From Nemophila menziesii (taxonomy: Eukaryota; Streptophyta; Magnoliopsida; Boraginales; Hydrophyllaceae), in the NCBI GenBank assembly GCA_029959085.1, contig JARWIR010000010.1, positions 14,343,001 through 14,407,000 of the forward strand: a DNA stretch of 64,000 nucleotides, in the 5' to 3' direction. Shown one piece after another: positions 9,725-20,844 of the stretch. The position numbers and the translations under genes are program-made. The notes below the pieces were generated by a model. It was given only the letters and a program-made list of their open reading frames with translations, was not told where the DNA came from and searched no databases. Every line of letters starts with the position of its first letter. Within the stretch, counting starts at the first letter, position 1.

Positions 9725-9846
9725 TTTTTGATCCAAAAAACAAAGCTTTTAAACGTGTCTAAACCAAATTTTGTGAAATAACACGTATTTGATCCGAGAA
9801 ACCAAGTTTTGCAAACGGTTCTAAACCAAGTTTTGTGAATTAACTT
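9725..9846. promoter_or_regulatory. Two 61-bp tandem repeats upstream of the TATA box, U1
   Basis: TTTGATCC occurs at 9727 and 9788, and each is followed by a related block ending TCTAAACCAARTTTTGTGAA. The pair therefore forms an imperfect 61-bp tandem repeat ending just before the TATA box. Equivalents are at about 20705-20826, 31711-31832 and 42495-42617. U5 has lost the pair. Confidence 0.6.
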
Positions 9847-9852
9847 GTTGTG

Positions 9853-9860
9853 TATAAATA
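9853..9860 (+). promoter_or_regulatory. Possible TATA box of the NF-YB relic, U1
   Basis: TATAAATA in the context TTGTTGTGTATAAATACAAA, followed about 30 bp later by a CT/CA-rich leader-like stretch (CATCTTCTTCTCTGGCACGC). It is conserved in every full unit: 20833-20840, 31841-31848, 42626-42633 and 57010-57017. Promoter activity is inferred, not shown. Confidence 0.45.
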
Positions 9861-9864
9861 CAAA

Positions 9865-10361
9865 CAAACCCATTTAGCTTCATTGTTAAAACATTTAAAC
9901 ACAAAATAAAAAGTCATCTTCTTCTCTGGCACGCAGACTCCATCTACAGGATAGTATCAGTAACACATACTCCAGATCTATCACACTACACTAACACATA
10001 CTCCAGATCTATCTCAATACTAAGTTGTTACATACTTCTACACCATCAGAAGATATCTTCTAAGAATTATCAGGTAAAATTTTGATATTTTTCAATTTTT
10101 TTTATTAAAACGCGTTAAAACAAACCCATTTAGCTTCATTGTTAAAACATTTAAACACAAAATAAAAAGTCATCTTCTTCTCTGGCACGCAGACTCCATC
10201 TACAGGATAGTATCAGTAACACATACTCCAGATCTATCACACTACACTAACACATACTCCAGATCTATCTCAATACTAAGTTGTTACATACTTCTACACC
10301 ATCAGAAGATATCTTCTAAGAATTATCAGGTAAAATTTTGATATTTTTCAATTTTTTTTAT
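9865..10361. repeat. 256-bp tandem duplication of the leader, U1
   Basis: CAAACCCATTTAGCTTC starts at 9865 and again at 10121. The two copies are nearly identical and both contain the leader, an internal 31-bp duplication (TAACACATACTCCAGATC at 9961 and 9992) and a possible splice donor ATCAGGTAAAA. U3, U4 and U5 have a single copy, so this arose in the ancestor of U1 and U2. Confidence 0.85.
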
Positions 10362-10668
10362 CAAATCCCAAAAAATGATTAGCCTTTGGATCTAGATTTT
10401 TTACTTCTAAAAACCTGATTTTAATCAAATAGAAAAACCTAATTATTTTTAACTTCTAAAAACCTAATTCTAATCAAATTTAAATTGGATCTAGTTTGTT
10501 ATTCTGTATCTCACTAAACATTATAAACCTTGAGATGTTAAACTTTTTCAAGGTATAGTTATTTACTTGATTTAGATCTTTTTATAACTTTCTAAAAGAA
10601 TCCAATTTAAATATTTGTAATTAAAACTTACACCAGTTGCTCATATATACAACTAGTTGTTGATCTTG

Positions 10669-10697
10669 TATTTATTTATTTATTTATTTATTTATTT
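10669..10697. repeat. (ATTT)n microsatellite
   Basis: About seven ATTT units in the presumed leader intron. The same locus has about 7 units in U2 (21632-21660), 4 in U3 (32426-32442), 4 in U4 (about 43207-43224) and 10 in U5 (57583-57627). Confidence 0.85.
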
Positions 10698-10977
10698 GTT
10701 AATCTTAACTTTCTAAATATATTTATTTATATATATATTTTTTAATTTTCTATATGTTGATTAGTATACACTTTTGCTGTTAGTAATTAATTTTTTTGTC
10801 AAATATTAAAAAATAAATTTTATATTATAATTCTTTGAATCTAGGATGTTTTATTCATTATAATATTTAAATAATTATTAAATTATATGTGAAATTTAAT
10901 ATATTAAATATAGATAATTTTTAATATATTTAAGAATTTTGATCATAGGTTGCTTGACAAAATATAGATTTGGAATT

Positions 10978-11475
10978 ATGTCAGACACAGGACGTCAACA
11001 AAAAAGATCGATAAACATGTCATTTCAATCAAACATAATTATCATTAATGGCTAGTGGTAAGATTTTTACTTGATAATCTAGATTAAATTTTCTTATATT
11101 CACTAATTGTTTTGTTTGAATGTAATTTTGATGTATGGATAAGTTTATAAAATTAAATAAAAAAATGAAACATAACTGATCACTCTCCTTTTTCTTTTCT
11201 TTTTTTATGCAGATAGGAAGAGTCGTGAGGATTTGATCACGACTATGCAGTCCGTTGGATTGGACAACTATGTTGAGCCACTTCGCTTTACCTTCAAGGA
11301 TACCGTGAAAATATAGAAGCAGCTCATCGTGCACGTGGACGGAGTAATGAGTCATCTGGTGGCATAAGCCAAGGCCAAGGAGTGATGGAAGGAGTAGGAA
11401 AAAGAGGCTTTTCAGGTTGTAATATAAGTAGTTTTGATTTGATTTGTGTGTGTAATATTGTAATTTATATGTTGT
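10978..11475 (+). pseudogene. NF-YB: NF-YB relic lacking the front of the histone fold, U1
   Basis: A possible first exon starts at ATG 10978 (MSDTGRQQK...), after an acceptor-like TTGATCATAG. A donor-like GGTAAG near 11052 ends it. Coding sequence resumes at about 11213 with the C-terminal half of an NF-YB histone fold: the ED-LITTMQSVGLDNYVEPLR block, then a QGYRENIEAAHRARGR-like tail. A missing G in CGCTTTACC (others CGCTTGTACC) and a short loss in AAGAGTCGTGAGG break the frame. NF-YB pairs with NF-YC to bind CCAAT boxes. This copy cannot make the fold because the upstream exon is deleted. The first-exon assignment is tentative. Confidence 0.65.
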
Positions 11476-11479
11476 GACC

Positions 11480-13117
11480 GAGTGAGTTTATTCAACAACA
11501 AAATATGATTAAGCTTTGTCTGAATGCTTTCTTCTTTTTACTCTCTATTTCTTGTGGCTAGAATGGAAGTTCGAATATATAAGAGAATTGAGGAGGTTGT
11601 TACTAGCAAACTAACTGTGGATATTAAGAACTTTAAATGCTTTAATTTCTCAATAACTGGCCAAGAAGTTTATTTATATCTCTGAGTTTTGTAGCTACAA
11701 AACACTTCCCTTCAACGAAAGTTGCATATTTATCCTAATTAACGGAATCTAATACTGTGCACAATTACACTAGTCCAAATGAAAGGTAAAAAATGGGATT
11801 TATGTAAAAGTAATTTGAATATTTTTATGTTTTGTTAAATTCGTATTATTTTCATGGGATGGTATCCATGGCCTTCAAAGTTGTGTAAAAAATCTTCAAA
11901 AGCGCACGCTAATACAAGTGACGGAAATGTCGTGTGTGCTAAAGACATACTTTAGTCGATTTGGTTGTTTATCTTCGGTTGACAAAAAAAAGTTGTTTCT
12001 CTTATTAATTTTTTCCTTGTACTTTTTTTTGGATTTGAATTCTTCAATTTATCTTGTATAATCTTGTAGTCAAGTAGTGTTGTTATTTGTTTTCTTTTTT
12101 GTATAGTTCTGAGTGTCAAAGTCATTTTATATAGTGTTATTTATGTAAATGCATAACTTATTATTTGTTTCATAATTAGAAAGTTTATTTAGGTCAAATC
12201 CCTTATCCAAACAAAACAATGATACTTTAACATTAATATATGATAGGTCAAAGTAATCAAGGAACTTTCATTAATATGACAGATAAACCAAAATATACTT
12301 TTAATAAAACATCAAATAATAGCACCACAAAATATGAAATACACCAAATAAATTTTTATGTATTGATGAAATGAACAAAAAAATGTTTTATGTACTACTA
12401 TAATACACAAAAACCAAATTTTTGTGTTACTGAAATACACAATATCACAATGGATAAGACCGAAAGAAAAGCCATGATTTTGTACTTTAGGTAATACACA
12501 AACTGAGTTTTGTGAATTACTAATATACACACAATCACAAAAGGACTGGATTGAACGTGAATTTATGATTCTATGTTATTATTATTATGAATTTGGATAA
12601 GTATACTACTACTATTTTATTAATTTCAATTCCGCTTATACATTTTTTTGTGCGTGTATGTTTTTTCCCAAGTTAACTGCACCATGGGTCCATCCCTATG
12701 GTAGTATTCCTTTCTGATAGTTAGGAGACACGTGCCATCATTATTAGGTAATATTTATCCTTATCAAGTAATGTTGACTTCTAAGCCCTCTCCCCCGAGG
12801 TACCATTCCTCATATGAACTCACCTCATAATATATAGTCTTCAGAAACTCGATACCCTCCTTGAACTGTCCATAATTTCAAGGGGTTATCTGATAAGTCA
12901 AAAGTTAATCTGACCATGGATAATGGTAAAAGTCCACGTTTTATTTATCCAGGTTATGCGTCAACCTAAAATGAGTAAGTAAAACAAATGTCTTATCCTT
13001 GGGATCACCCAGGGTCAATGATTTCCTTACATAGTTGCTATCGAAAGCCTACATGTCTTAGTTTAAATAACACCCACATTTCCCTCAACAACAAATATAC
13101 AACACAATATGGAGTAA
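11480..13117. other. Downstream region of the NF-YB relic, no gene seen
   Basis: No second gene was recognised. About 12,345-12,530 reuses a motif like AATACACAAA five times. A G-box core CACGTG lies at 12729-12734. A minus-strand frame of about 72 codons across the motif region is repeat-driven. Equivalents are about 22440-24081, 33220-34859, 44800-46350 and 58410-60052. Confidence 0.5.
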
Positions 13118-14098
13118 GAAGGGTGTATTCAATATAGAGTCTATTAGATTTTTTTTTTGTATTTCAAAAGTCTAGAGGTATTTATTTCATATTTTTAATA
13201 ATATGTTAACTTTATAGATGTTCCGGATTTTGAACAAGCTTTAAAAATCTCGTGTTATTCAAAATTTTAAGGATTTATATTGATTTAATTAATTATTGAA
13301 TGGTATAGAATTTTAAAGAACAAATTTTTTATTTTAAAATCTATCCTTTTAACTAGAGATTTTGATGGATTTATTTTTTGATAAACTTCTAACAAATTCA
13401 AAAAGACAACAAATAATTATTCATTCTATATTTTTCATGTGAGACTTTGAAAGAAAAAGAATAACATAAAGAAATTAGACGTAAAATTTTAAATCTCATT
13501 CATGCTAGTAATATTCTTTATATAAGACCTCAATTAAAAAATCTAAATGAAAAATTTATATGTAAAACAATTAATTAAAAAACTCACGTTATACTTTAAT
13601 TAAAAAACTCATGTTATACTTTTCAAGCAAAAAAATGACATGAAAAGTCAAGTGGTTATTATTTACAAAAAACAAGTTTTATTTCTTTTGCACAAATAAG
13701 TTTAAGTTACTACTATATATATATATCTCTTGCTTAAGAATTATTTGGTATTGATTTTTATAGAAAAATAAATTATAATGGTTTAAATTGAAGGTACCGA
13801 GTACATCGAAAAATAAAAATCAGTTAAATACCCTTCAAACGTGTTGAATTACGTAATAAGCCCATCCTAAAATTATTTATATAAAATATTAAATTTTACA
13901 TATAACTAAGTATTGTTAGAGTTTGTTAGAGTCTATAAACTCTAATGAAATCTATTAGAATCTGTCCGAAAATTCAATAAAATCTATTGAAAGTCTTTTA
14001 AAATAATAAGAGTTTATGAAGTCAAAAAACTCCAATAAAATCGATGTATTTTATAAACTCTTATGAAAAAATTTAAAATATGGAGTGAATACACCCCC
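13118..14098. mobile_element. Harbinger-like nonautonomous element, U1
   Basis: It starts GAAGGGTGTATTCAATA and ends GTGAATACACCCCC, giving an inverted GGGTGTATTCA terminus, and is flanked by TAA on both sides (13115-13117 and 14099-14101). This is the PIF/Harbinger pattern. No transposase frame is present. The interior holds many short TATAAACTCT / AGTCTATTAGA-type repeats near the ends. The superfamily call rests on the duplication size and terminal wording. Confidence 0.7.
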
Positions 14099-17000
14099 TA
14101 AGGGAGAGATCAATCCTATGGAATTTCCTTAAAATAGCCACGCTAAATGGGTAATATTTCATGATCCCCTCCATAATCACCTAAAATTAAGACTTGCCTG
14201 AAATAAATTTTGCTATTTACTATGAAAGCAGGTATAAATGAGATATTATCCCAACTTGATATGTTATACATTATTCATTTACATAAACACTAACTCTATA
14301 ATATTATACGACTAATTACACTGAATAGAGTATATGAATTATGTGGGAGTTTTTTCTCCCTTTTGCCCATAATTGTGTGTTTTGCAAGCAACACCTCAAA
14401 GAGGACATGGAATAGACGGAACGAGCTATAAAATAACATCCATGCTCATCCGGAATGTTTTTATGCTGATAGGGGTATGGTTGGACTCCAATTCAAAAGT
14501 ATTGTAGTCCATCCTTTTGCATTTCTAAAGTAATAGTTCTTGGAACTTTAACGTGTTGATTATGTGTATGAATAATATATTATGTGCATTATATCTTGGG
14601 TAGTACGTAATGAAACTCGTTGTACATTGTTATTGGAGTTATTATATGTCTCTCCTTTGTGGATTTTTTTTTTAGTTTTGGTTTCCTATTCTTTGCGTAT
14701 TTTGTCGACAAACCCTTGAGATTGGAATCTTGATATCTCTTGTTTTCTGATATATTTTGAGTATACGAGGTATAATTTAGGTTAACTAGAGATTTTTGAT
14801 GGATTTATTTTTTTGATTTAACTTCTAACAAATTCAAAAAGAAAATAAAAAATAATTCATTCTATATTTTTCATTTCTTCCAAATAAAAGATAACATAAA
14901 GAAATTAGTTGTATTCATGCTATCAATATTCTTTATATAAGACCTCAAAACACATGTACCTGAAGCATAGTAGTTTCCAAATCACTTAGATCGTATGAAA
15001 ATATTACATTCTCGGAGAATGAAAAGTGCATAAAACATAAAAGGTTCCTAAAGTTCACATGAAAAAGGTATTTATTATTATAATAGGTACCAACTAACAT
15101 GATTTATCTACTCAGAAATACGATGTTATTTTACGATAATACTGTCCCATCTTTAAGATTTAAGAAGAAAAATTATAAAATATAGAATGATTGATGAACT
15201 CCTTCCAAATTTTATGGAAATTATTATCATACATATGATAAAAAAAATAAAATATCAGTTCGTGAATTGTCAAAATATATTTCACCAAAGGTAATCAACA
15301 GTAAATTCAAGGATATATTCAACAAATTCATCAAAGAGAAAATCCAGTAGATTCAAGAGACTAAAAATATATTGTATACTTATGTTAAATTGTGGGCTCG
15401 AATATATGTTATGTTTTTGAAAATAATTTTGTAATAATGCACAATACAATTAGTGGGAGACAATGTATTTGCGTTGTATGTTTTTTATTCACTACGGTTT
15501 TTTTACCATAGGATTCTTCCTAGTAAAGTTTAACGAGGCATACCATATATTTTTTATCGTAAAGAGAACGATACACTGGACCTATGTCAATCTACTATTT
15601 ATTGACTTTGAAAAAAAATGATCAAATGAAAGTCCACCACCTTTGTTCACTAAATCTTCACCAACATAAAATAGTAGAGTTACAAGCCCACAAGTAAAGA
15701 AGGAATTAGTAGATACTTAAATATTTTCATTTTTTTCTTTCACCAAGGTTTTTTTACTAAATTTTCCTTGTAGGTTTTAAAATATCGCTTCGTGGTCCCA
15801 TTATTTTTCTATTTTCGTAGATTTGATGTATTTATTTGATAATTTATTCTTTATATAAAGCATATGTTATTGGAAATTCTCATAAAATCCATAGTTCCCC
15901 TTTCCCAATAAATATTCCTGGCTTTGTTCTTGATCTATATTTGTCGTACTACTCTTTACCAATGTAATGATAGATTGAAAGTTAGAAAGAATGCCAAGAC
16001 CTAAAAACGAGTATCTCAAACCAAGTAGGAAGAAGATGATTCAACTTGCCTATTATTTTAATGAGAGAGTTTAATGTTAGATATAGAATATAGTCATAAC
16101 AATATAAACCGAATACGTCTAGTTAATTATGGCTCTCATATATGTTTCTTTAGGTAGTTGTATCTATAGTTTTAGAATATAAGTCTCAAACTTTAAACTA
16201 CTTAGCTGGAGTAAAAAAGGCAATTACTTACCTGCACATCACCTTAATTATTTTTTTCATGTTGTTGATTATGGTTGTATCAAGGATTCTTATTCATCAT
16301 CACTAGGTAGGATCCACGGATAACCTTGAGGGTGAAGTCCCGTACAACCCTATATGTTTGCCTAAAGTGCAGAAACCGCCATTTATCTTTTTTTTGGACA
16401 CAAAACGTCCTTTACGAATTTTTTTGTTACCGTTAGCTCTTTTTTCCATTCTCTGTTGACCGTTAGTCAATGCCAGTGGTTCCACAACACCGCCACGTCA
16501 ACGCCATGTATGCTCCACGTAGGAGTTAGGTCAACACCATTTACACGTCATATATTTTTTAAATCATTTTTTAATTTTTCTTTCAATTATCCTTCTCTTC
16601 TTCTTTCTTCTTCTGCCGATCCACCATCATCGAAGAACCCAAATGAAGGAAAAAACAAAGCAAAAATTCTCCAAGCTCACCTTCCCACACCAAGCCGCTC
16701 TCTGCACAAGAAACCGCCACCTCTCATGTTTCCTTCGCCACCATCATCAACCGAATTGGATACGGCATCATCAATCGAAGAACTCAAGTGAAAGGAAACC
16801 GAATTGGATACTCATGTTTCCTGCACCAAGCTGCTCCCAGCACAAGGAAACCGCCGCTGAACTTTCTCCAACATCATCAATCGGTTTGGAGAAGACCCAA
16901 ATTAAGGTCAAAATCAAAAAATATATAGGGGCTTATAGTGAATTGTTTGCATAATATAGGGACATGTAGTGTTATTATCCCAAAAAATATATATAGAGAC

Positions 17001-17199
17001 TAATAGGGTAATTTGTATAATATATGCGTCTGTAGCATAAATTTTGCATAATATATGGATGTATAGTGCAATTAAAGTCACAAAATATATAGGGGCTTAT
17101 AGTGATTTTCTTTTGAATAATCTAGGGACCTATAGTGCAATTAAAACCAAAAACATATATATGGACCTAAAGTGCAATTTTTTAATTGTTGATATGCAG

Positions 17200-17446
17200 G
17201 TGACAATTTTTTTTGCGCCAGTATGGTACGCTTGATGAATTTAAGCGTCAAGTTGATGAAGCACATGGTTAGATTTAATAATTGCATTATAGGTCCCTGT
17301 ATTATGAAAATATTTTATGCTCTATTTTTTGTGTAGAACTTGGATTAATGGTGTTTTTAGACATTGTACACTCTTATGCAGCAGCTGATCATCAGATGGT
17401 GGGGTTATTACTTTTTGATGGATCAAATGATTGTTATTTTCATACT
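17200..17446 (+). pseudogene. SBE3: Captured plastid branching-enzyme fragment, U2
   Basis: This and the U3 copy are the best preserved. Exon 1 (17200-17267) follows TATGCAG and reads VTIFFAP, then, after an apparent 1-bp shift, QYGTLDEFKRQVDEAH. Exon 2 (17337-17446) continues ELGLMVFLDIVHSYAAADHQ and MVGLLLFDGSNDCYFHT. The match spans the GT...AG junction exactly. From memory it fits the plant SBE3/BE1 class, whose LFDGSNDCYFH wording differs from SBE1/SBE2. Confidence 0.75.
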
Positions 17447-17511
17447 AGTATTTTTTTTAGACATGTCTAGATTCTAGAATTCTTAATCGAAAAGACCTTT
17501 ACTAATTACAG

Positions 17512-17702
17512 GTAAAGTGTTCTGGCATGGCTGCATTAGCAAAGGAGATTGTACCAAAAAATGGATTTTCAAATGGTGAGAGTATTTAGTTGTTGAATAA
17601 ATTTATCTTTGTATTGTGTTGCTTATACTTTCAATTTTATTTTTCCAGTTATATCAGTTCTTAAGGAAAAGATTGAAGAACATGAACTTCCAGTTGTACC
17701 CC
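17512..17702 (+). pseudogene. PRMT1: Captured PRMT1-type fragment, U2
   Basis: Exons are 17512-17573 and 17649-17702. The reading is VKCSGMAALAKEIVPKNGFS then VISVLKEKIEEHELPVVPL. The acidic-loop Glu of VECS is changed to Lys here (VKCS), which alone should harm SAM binding. The frame stops at TAA just after the second exon. Confidence 0.72.
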
Positions 17703-18486
17703 TATAATACAGAAATTGCTATAGGAAGTCACTTTTTAGATTGAAAAATTTCTAGTGTACTTGATTGTTTGGTTTATAATTTTAGTGACATTTTGTCTTG
17801 CAAAAGTGTTATTTTTAGGAGTTTATAGTAACTAACTCTTTTTTAAATGAAAACTTTTGCTATAACTATTATGACAACATAAAGGAAAAGATTACTACTA
17901 CAACCTGTATTTCTTAATATTTTACTATTAGCTAGAATTGTAAACCATCTCCAGGACATTTTAACTAAAGTACTAATAAATTAGAAAATGGTGAATTAGT
18001 CATTACGAATTGGGCAAAACAAGATTAAACCCTTGTTTTTTTTTGAAGTTTCGTGAAATAAAACAATACATAGTTTGGTTTGAATTAGAGTGCCCTGCTA
18101 ATTTGATAAAAAGAAGATACAAGATGTAACCAAACAATATGACTTTAACAAAAGACAAGAATCCTCACAATCAAAAAATTTAGCGAAAATGTTACCAAAC
18201 AAAAATAGAATTCATCAGCATATGCTATCTTACTCAACACATAAATGAAAAAGATACAACAATACTAACATTTCACAAACAAAATGTAAAACATAACTAA
18301 ACTCTACAAAAATTAATCAACCAGCTTAGTCTTTTCTCTTAATTGCAATCAACTCAGCACAAGTTCTCAAGATTCAGACTAAATTTACACGAAACTTTCT
18401 CAACTTGAATGAGAGACAGTACATGTATTAACCCCATCATTAAATCCTTTGTAACATCATTAAAAGTCTCGATTTTCTTTTTACTC

Positions 18487-19090
18487 TTAAAAACCCTCTA
18501 TATCAACCGAAACTCTCATATAACCATCAATATCAACTGGAACACCATTATTAAGTCTCATTGTTTCAGAAAACCATTCATTAGTTTCATTCCAAAGATC
18601 ATTATATTCATCAAGAAAATGAGTTGAATATTTATCCTTCAAAAGATAAAAATACAATACATCTAACTCATCTGTTCCAATATAAACATTACGTGCTTCA
18701 TCGATTTTCTCTTTGAGTGTAGAAATAAGTGCTTCAGAAGAAGTATCTTTGTCAATATTAGACCAAAGCACTTTATTTTTAGATTTTTCACCTCGTACAA
18801 TATGAACACGTCATAATCCCAGTTCATCCGTGAAGAAATAGATGAAACTATATCCATTAATCTTTGAGATTTCAATACTAAATGTCATGGTCTTTGAACT
18901 ACATATTCAGTTTCACCTTCACATACTCCATACTAGTAATTATCAGGCTCAACTAAATCAAACTTTCTCATAATCAAAGTATCCTTAACATTCACTAATT
19001 TAATAGGTGTGGTTTTAAAATTCTCCATAAGATGGATATTTAATTTTTCTTCTCATGCCATTTACTCCAATCTTTCCAAAACTGTTTCTG
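18487..19090 (-). pseudogene. Captured O-fucosyltransferase-like fragment, U2
   Basis: The 3' part (plus-strand 18487-18644) is U3-type and keeps WNETNEWFSETMRLNNGVPV, then DGYMRVSVDIEGF and a stop. The 5' part (above about 18650) is U1-type and carries the same 1-bp loss near 18,811. The recent exchange junction therefore falls inside this relic, near the DELDVLYFYLLKDKYS codons. Confidence 0.65.
18640..18650. other. Junction of the most recent array rearrangement
   Basis: U2 reads CCTTCAAAAGATAAAAATAC. Its left part matches U3 (TTCAAAAGATAA, then ATTAAAAAGCC in U3). Its right part matches U1 (TTTAAAGGATAAAAATAC). The switch lies between the U3-type A at 18644 and the U1-type sequence after 18649, within AAGATAA. 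Confidence 0.75.
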
Positions 19091-20369
19091 ATTAGATATT
19101 TATTGCCAAAACAATTCAAAAAATGCAGTGTAAGACTATATTACTCACTCTTACAGTCATGACATAAAATTGTCATTCTGGGACTTGTATAAAATGATTT
19201 AAACATCATGGCGGTAGTTATAATTAAATCAAATAATTTTTAAAAATTGTAAAAGAAATAAAATTAGGTAATAAATAATTTAATTTTTTTACCTTAAATT
19301 GGGTCTTCTCAAAGACGTTTGATGATGGTGGCGAATGAATCATGAGTGGCGGCGGCATACTTCTACCAAGAGCGGCTTGGTTTGGGAAGGTGAGTGTGGA
19401 GTTTTTTTGTTTTTCCCTCCATTTGGGTCTTGGGTGGATGATGGTGGTGAAGGAACCATGAGTGGTGGCGGTTTCCATGTACAGAGAGCGGCTTGGTATA
19501 AGGGGTCCGGTTGGAGTGAGTTTTTTTTATTTTTGAGTTCTTCGATTGTAAAGCGAAGAAAAAGAAAGAGGGCTTAAATAAAAAAATTATTGACGTGTAA
19601 TCATACGTAGGTGGAGCTTACGTGGCGTTGATGTGGCGCCAGATGACATTGGTCAACTAACAAAAAATGGAAAAAAGGGCTAAAGGTGAGAAAAAAAGTT
19701 CCTAAAGAGAGTTTTGTGTAAAAAAAAAGAAAGATAAAGGGCGGTTTCTACACTTTGGGCAAACATAAAGGGCGGTCCGGGGTGTTCACCTTAACCTTGA
19801 CCACCTTGAAGCTAAATCCTAGTATATATAGTCTCCATCTATGTTTTACCTCAATTAGACCAACTTAAGTGAGTAAAAAGTGATCCAATGGTCTCCTTGA
19901 AATCTTGACCAGTTTGGGTCTTTTCAGAAAAATACCTATAAACTCTTCAGTTCAATTATCATTTGCAAAATATTTCTTCTCACGCTATCCACATTTAAAG
20001 GGATATTTTGTTATTAAGTTTCATGATTATAATAATTACTTATTATTTGTCGAGAATTTTTAAATTTGATGGAAACATTTGTCCGACAATTTATTGTTGA
20101 GTTTCTAATGGTTTTTTATTGCTCCTTTTGCAACTTGTCTTTGGGGTTTTCATGACTTATTGACTTTCTAACTTCATCTTGGGTTCATATATAGTCTATT
20201 TATCTAGGAGTTTCTCACTTATTACATAAATTATTTCAAATGACTCCAAAAGTACAACATGATACATAAGTAAAATTCATAATAAGCAAGCCAAAAGCAC
20301 AAATGACAAAACAAAAAATATAAAATATATTATAATATAACTCTTTTTTAAACTTATAAATTCTCATAT

Positions 20370-20609
20370 ATGTCTTCCATGAACAAAATTCAAATGTTCT
20401 ACAAAAAGCACAAATGTCGTCCTTTAATTATTTCGACCACCTGTACCGGTGAAAGTGTTGACACTATTATCCCATTTGACGCCACATCCATCGTTGTCAA
20501 ATATGACGTTATTTTCACTCTATCTCCACAAGAAAATACAAACATTATAAAGGATAAAGTAAAACCAAAAAATCTAACTAATCTAGAAAACCAAGAAAAC
20601 CAAACTTGA
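20370..20609 (+). CDS. Small ORF of unknown status, 79 codons, U2
   Basis: Protein-identical to the U1 frame at 9390-9629 as far as I can see. Given the very recent duplication this says nothing about selection. Confidence 0.2.
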   Translation: MSSMNKIQMFYKKHKCRPLIISTTCTGESVDTIIPFDATSIVVKYDVIFTLSPQENTNIIKDKVKPKNLTNLENQENQT

Positions 20610-20844
20610 GGATATCATTTTGTTTGGAAGAGAATTTTAAAAAAATTGAGAAATCTTGGTTTAATTTTGTTTTTTTATAAGACCGAATAATAATCTAAAC
20701 TTTGTTTTTGATCCAGAAAACAAAGCTTTTAAACGTGTCTAAACCAAATTTTGTGAAATAACACGTATTTGATCCGAGAAACCAAGTTTTGCAAACGGTT
20801 CTAAACCAAGTTTTGTGAATTAACTTGTTGTGTATAAATACAAA

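Larger units (their letters stand above)
1..14334. repeat. Macrosatellite unit U1 (long form)
   Basis: First of six head-to-tail units. The boundary is arbitrary: it is the sequence at base 1, which recurs at 14335, 25299, 36088, 47202 and 61277. This is a long unit because of the extra segment at about 1440-4940. Its left part (to about 7,665) matches U5 best. Its right part is nearly identical to the right part of U2. Its MULE has lost about 155 bp of the left TIR, and the branching-enzyme first exon has a short internal deletion. Stretches 1-430 and 14,099-14,334 show nothing gene-like. Confidence 0.95.
16330..19791. mobile_element. Pack-MULE, U2 copy
   Basis: Target duplications TAACCTTGA are at 16321-16329 and 19792-19800. 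This copy keeps the full left TIR (about 16330-16912), including the CACGTAGGAGTTAGGTC block lost in U1. The right TIR is about 19285-19791. Confidence 0.88.

Noticed and set aside
11029..11355. Minus-strand frame of 108 codons across the NF-YB relic
   Set aside because: It is antisense to the NF-YB block and spans its presumed intron. It is a shadow frame.
12312..12530. Minus-strand frame of 72 codons seen in U1, U2, U3 and U5
   Set aside because: It consists of the repeated AATACACAAA motif read in antisense, and the frame is lost in U4. No family resemblance.
16456..16954. Ser/Pro-rich frames of about 100 codons in the left TIR
   Set aside because: Same reason: the inverted terminal repeat read in other frames, with one frame lacking an ATG start.
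18487..18875. An intact, functional O-fucosyltransferase gene
   Set aside because: Only part of the family's length is present, frameshifts occur in most units, and it sits inside a transposon without its own promoter.
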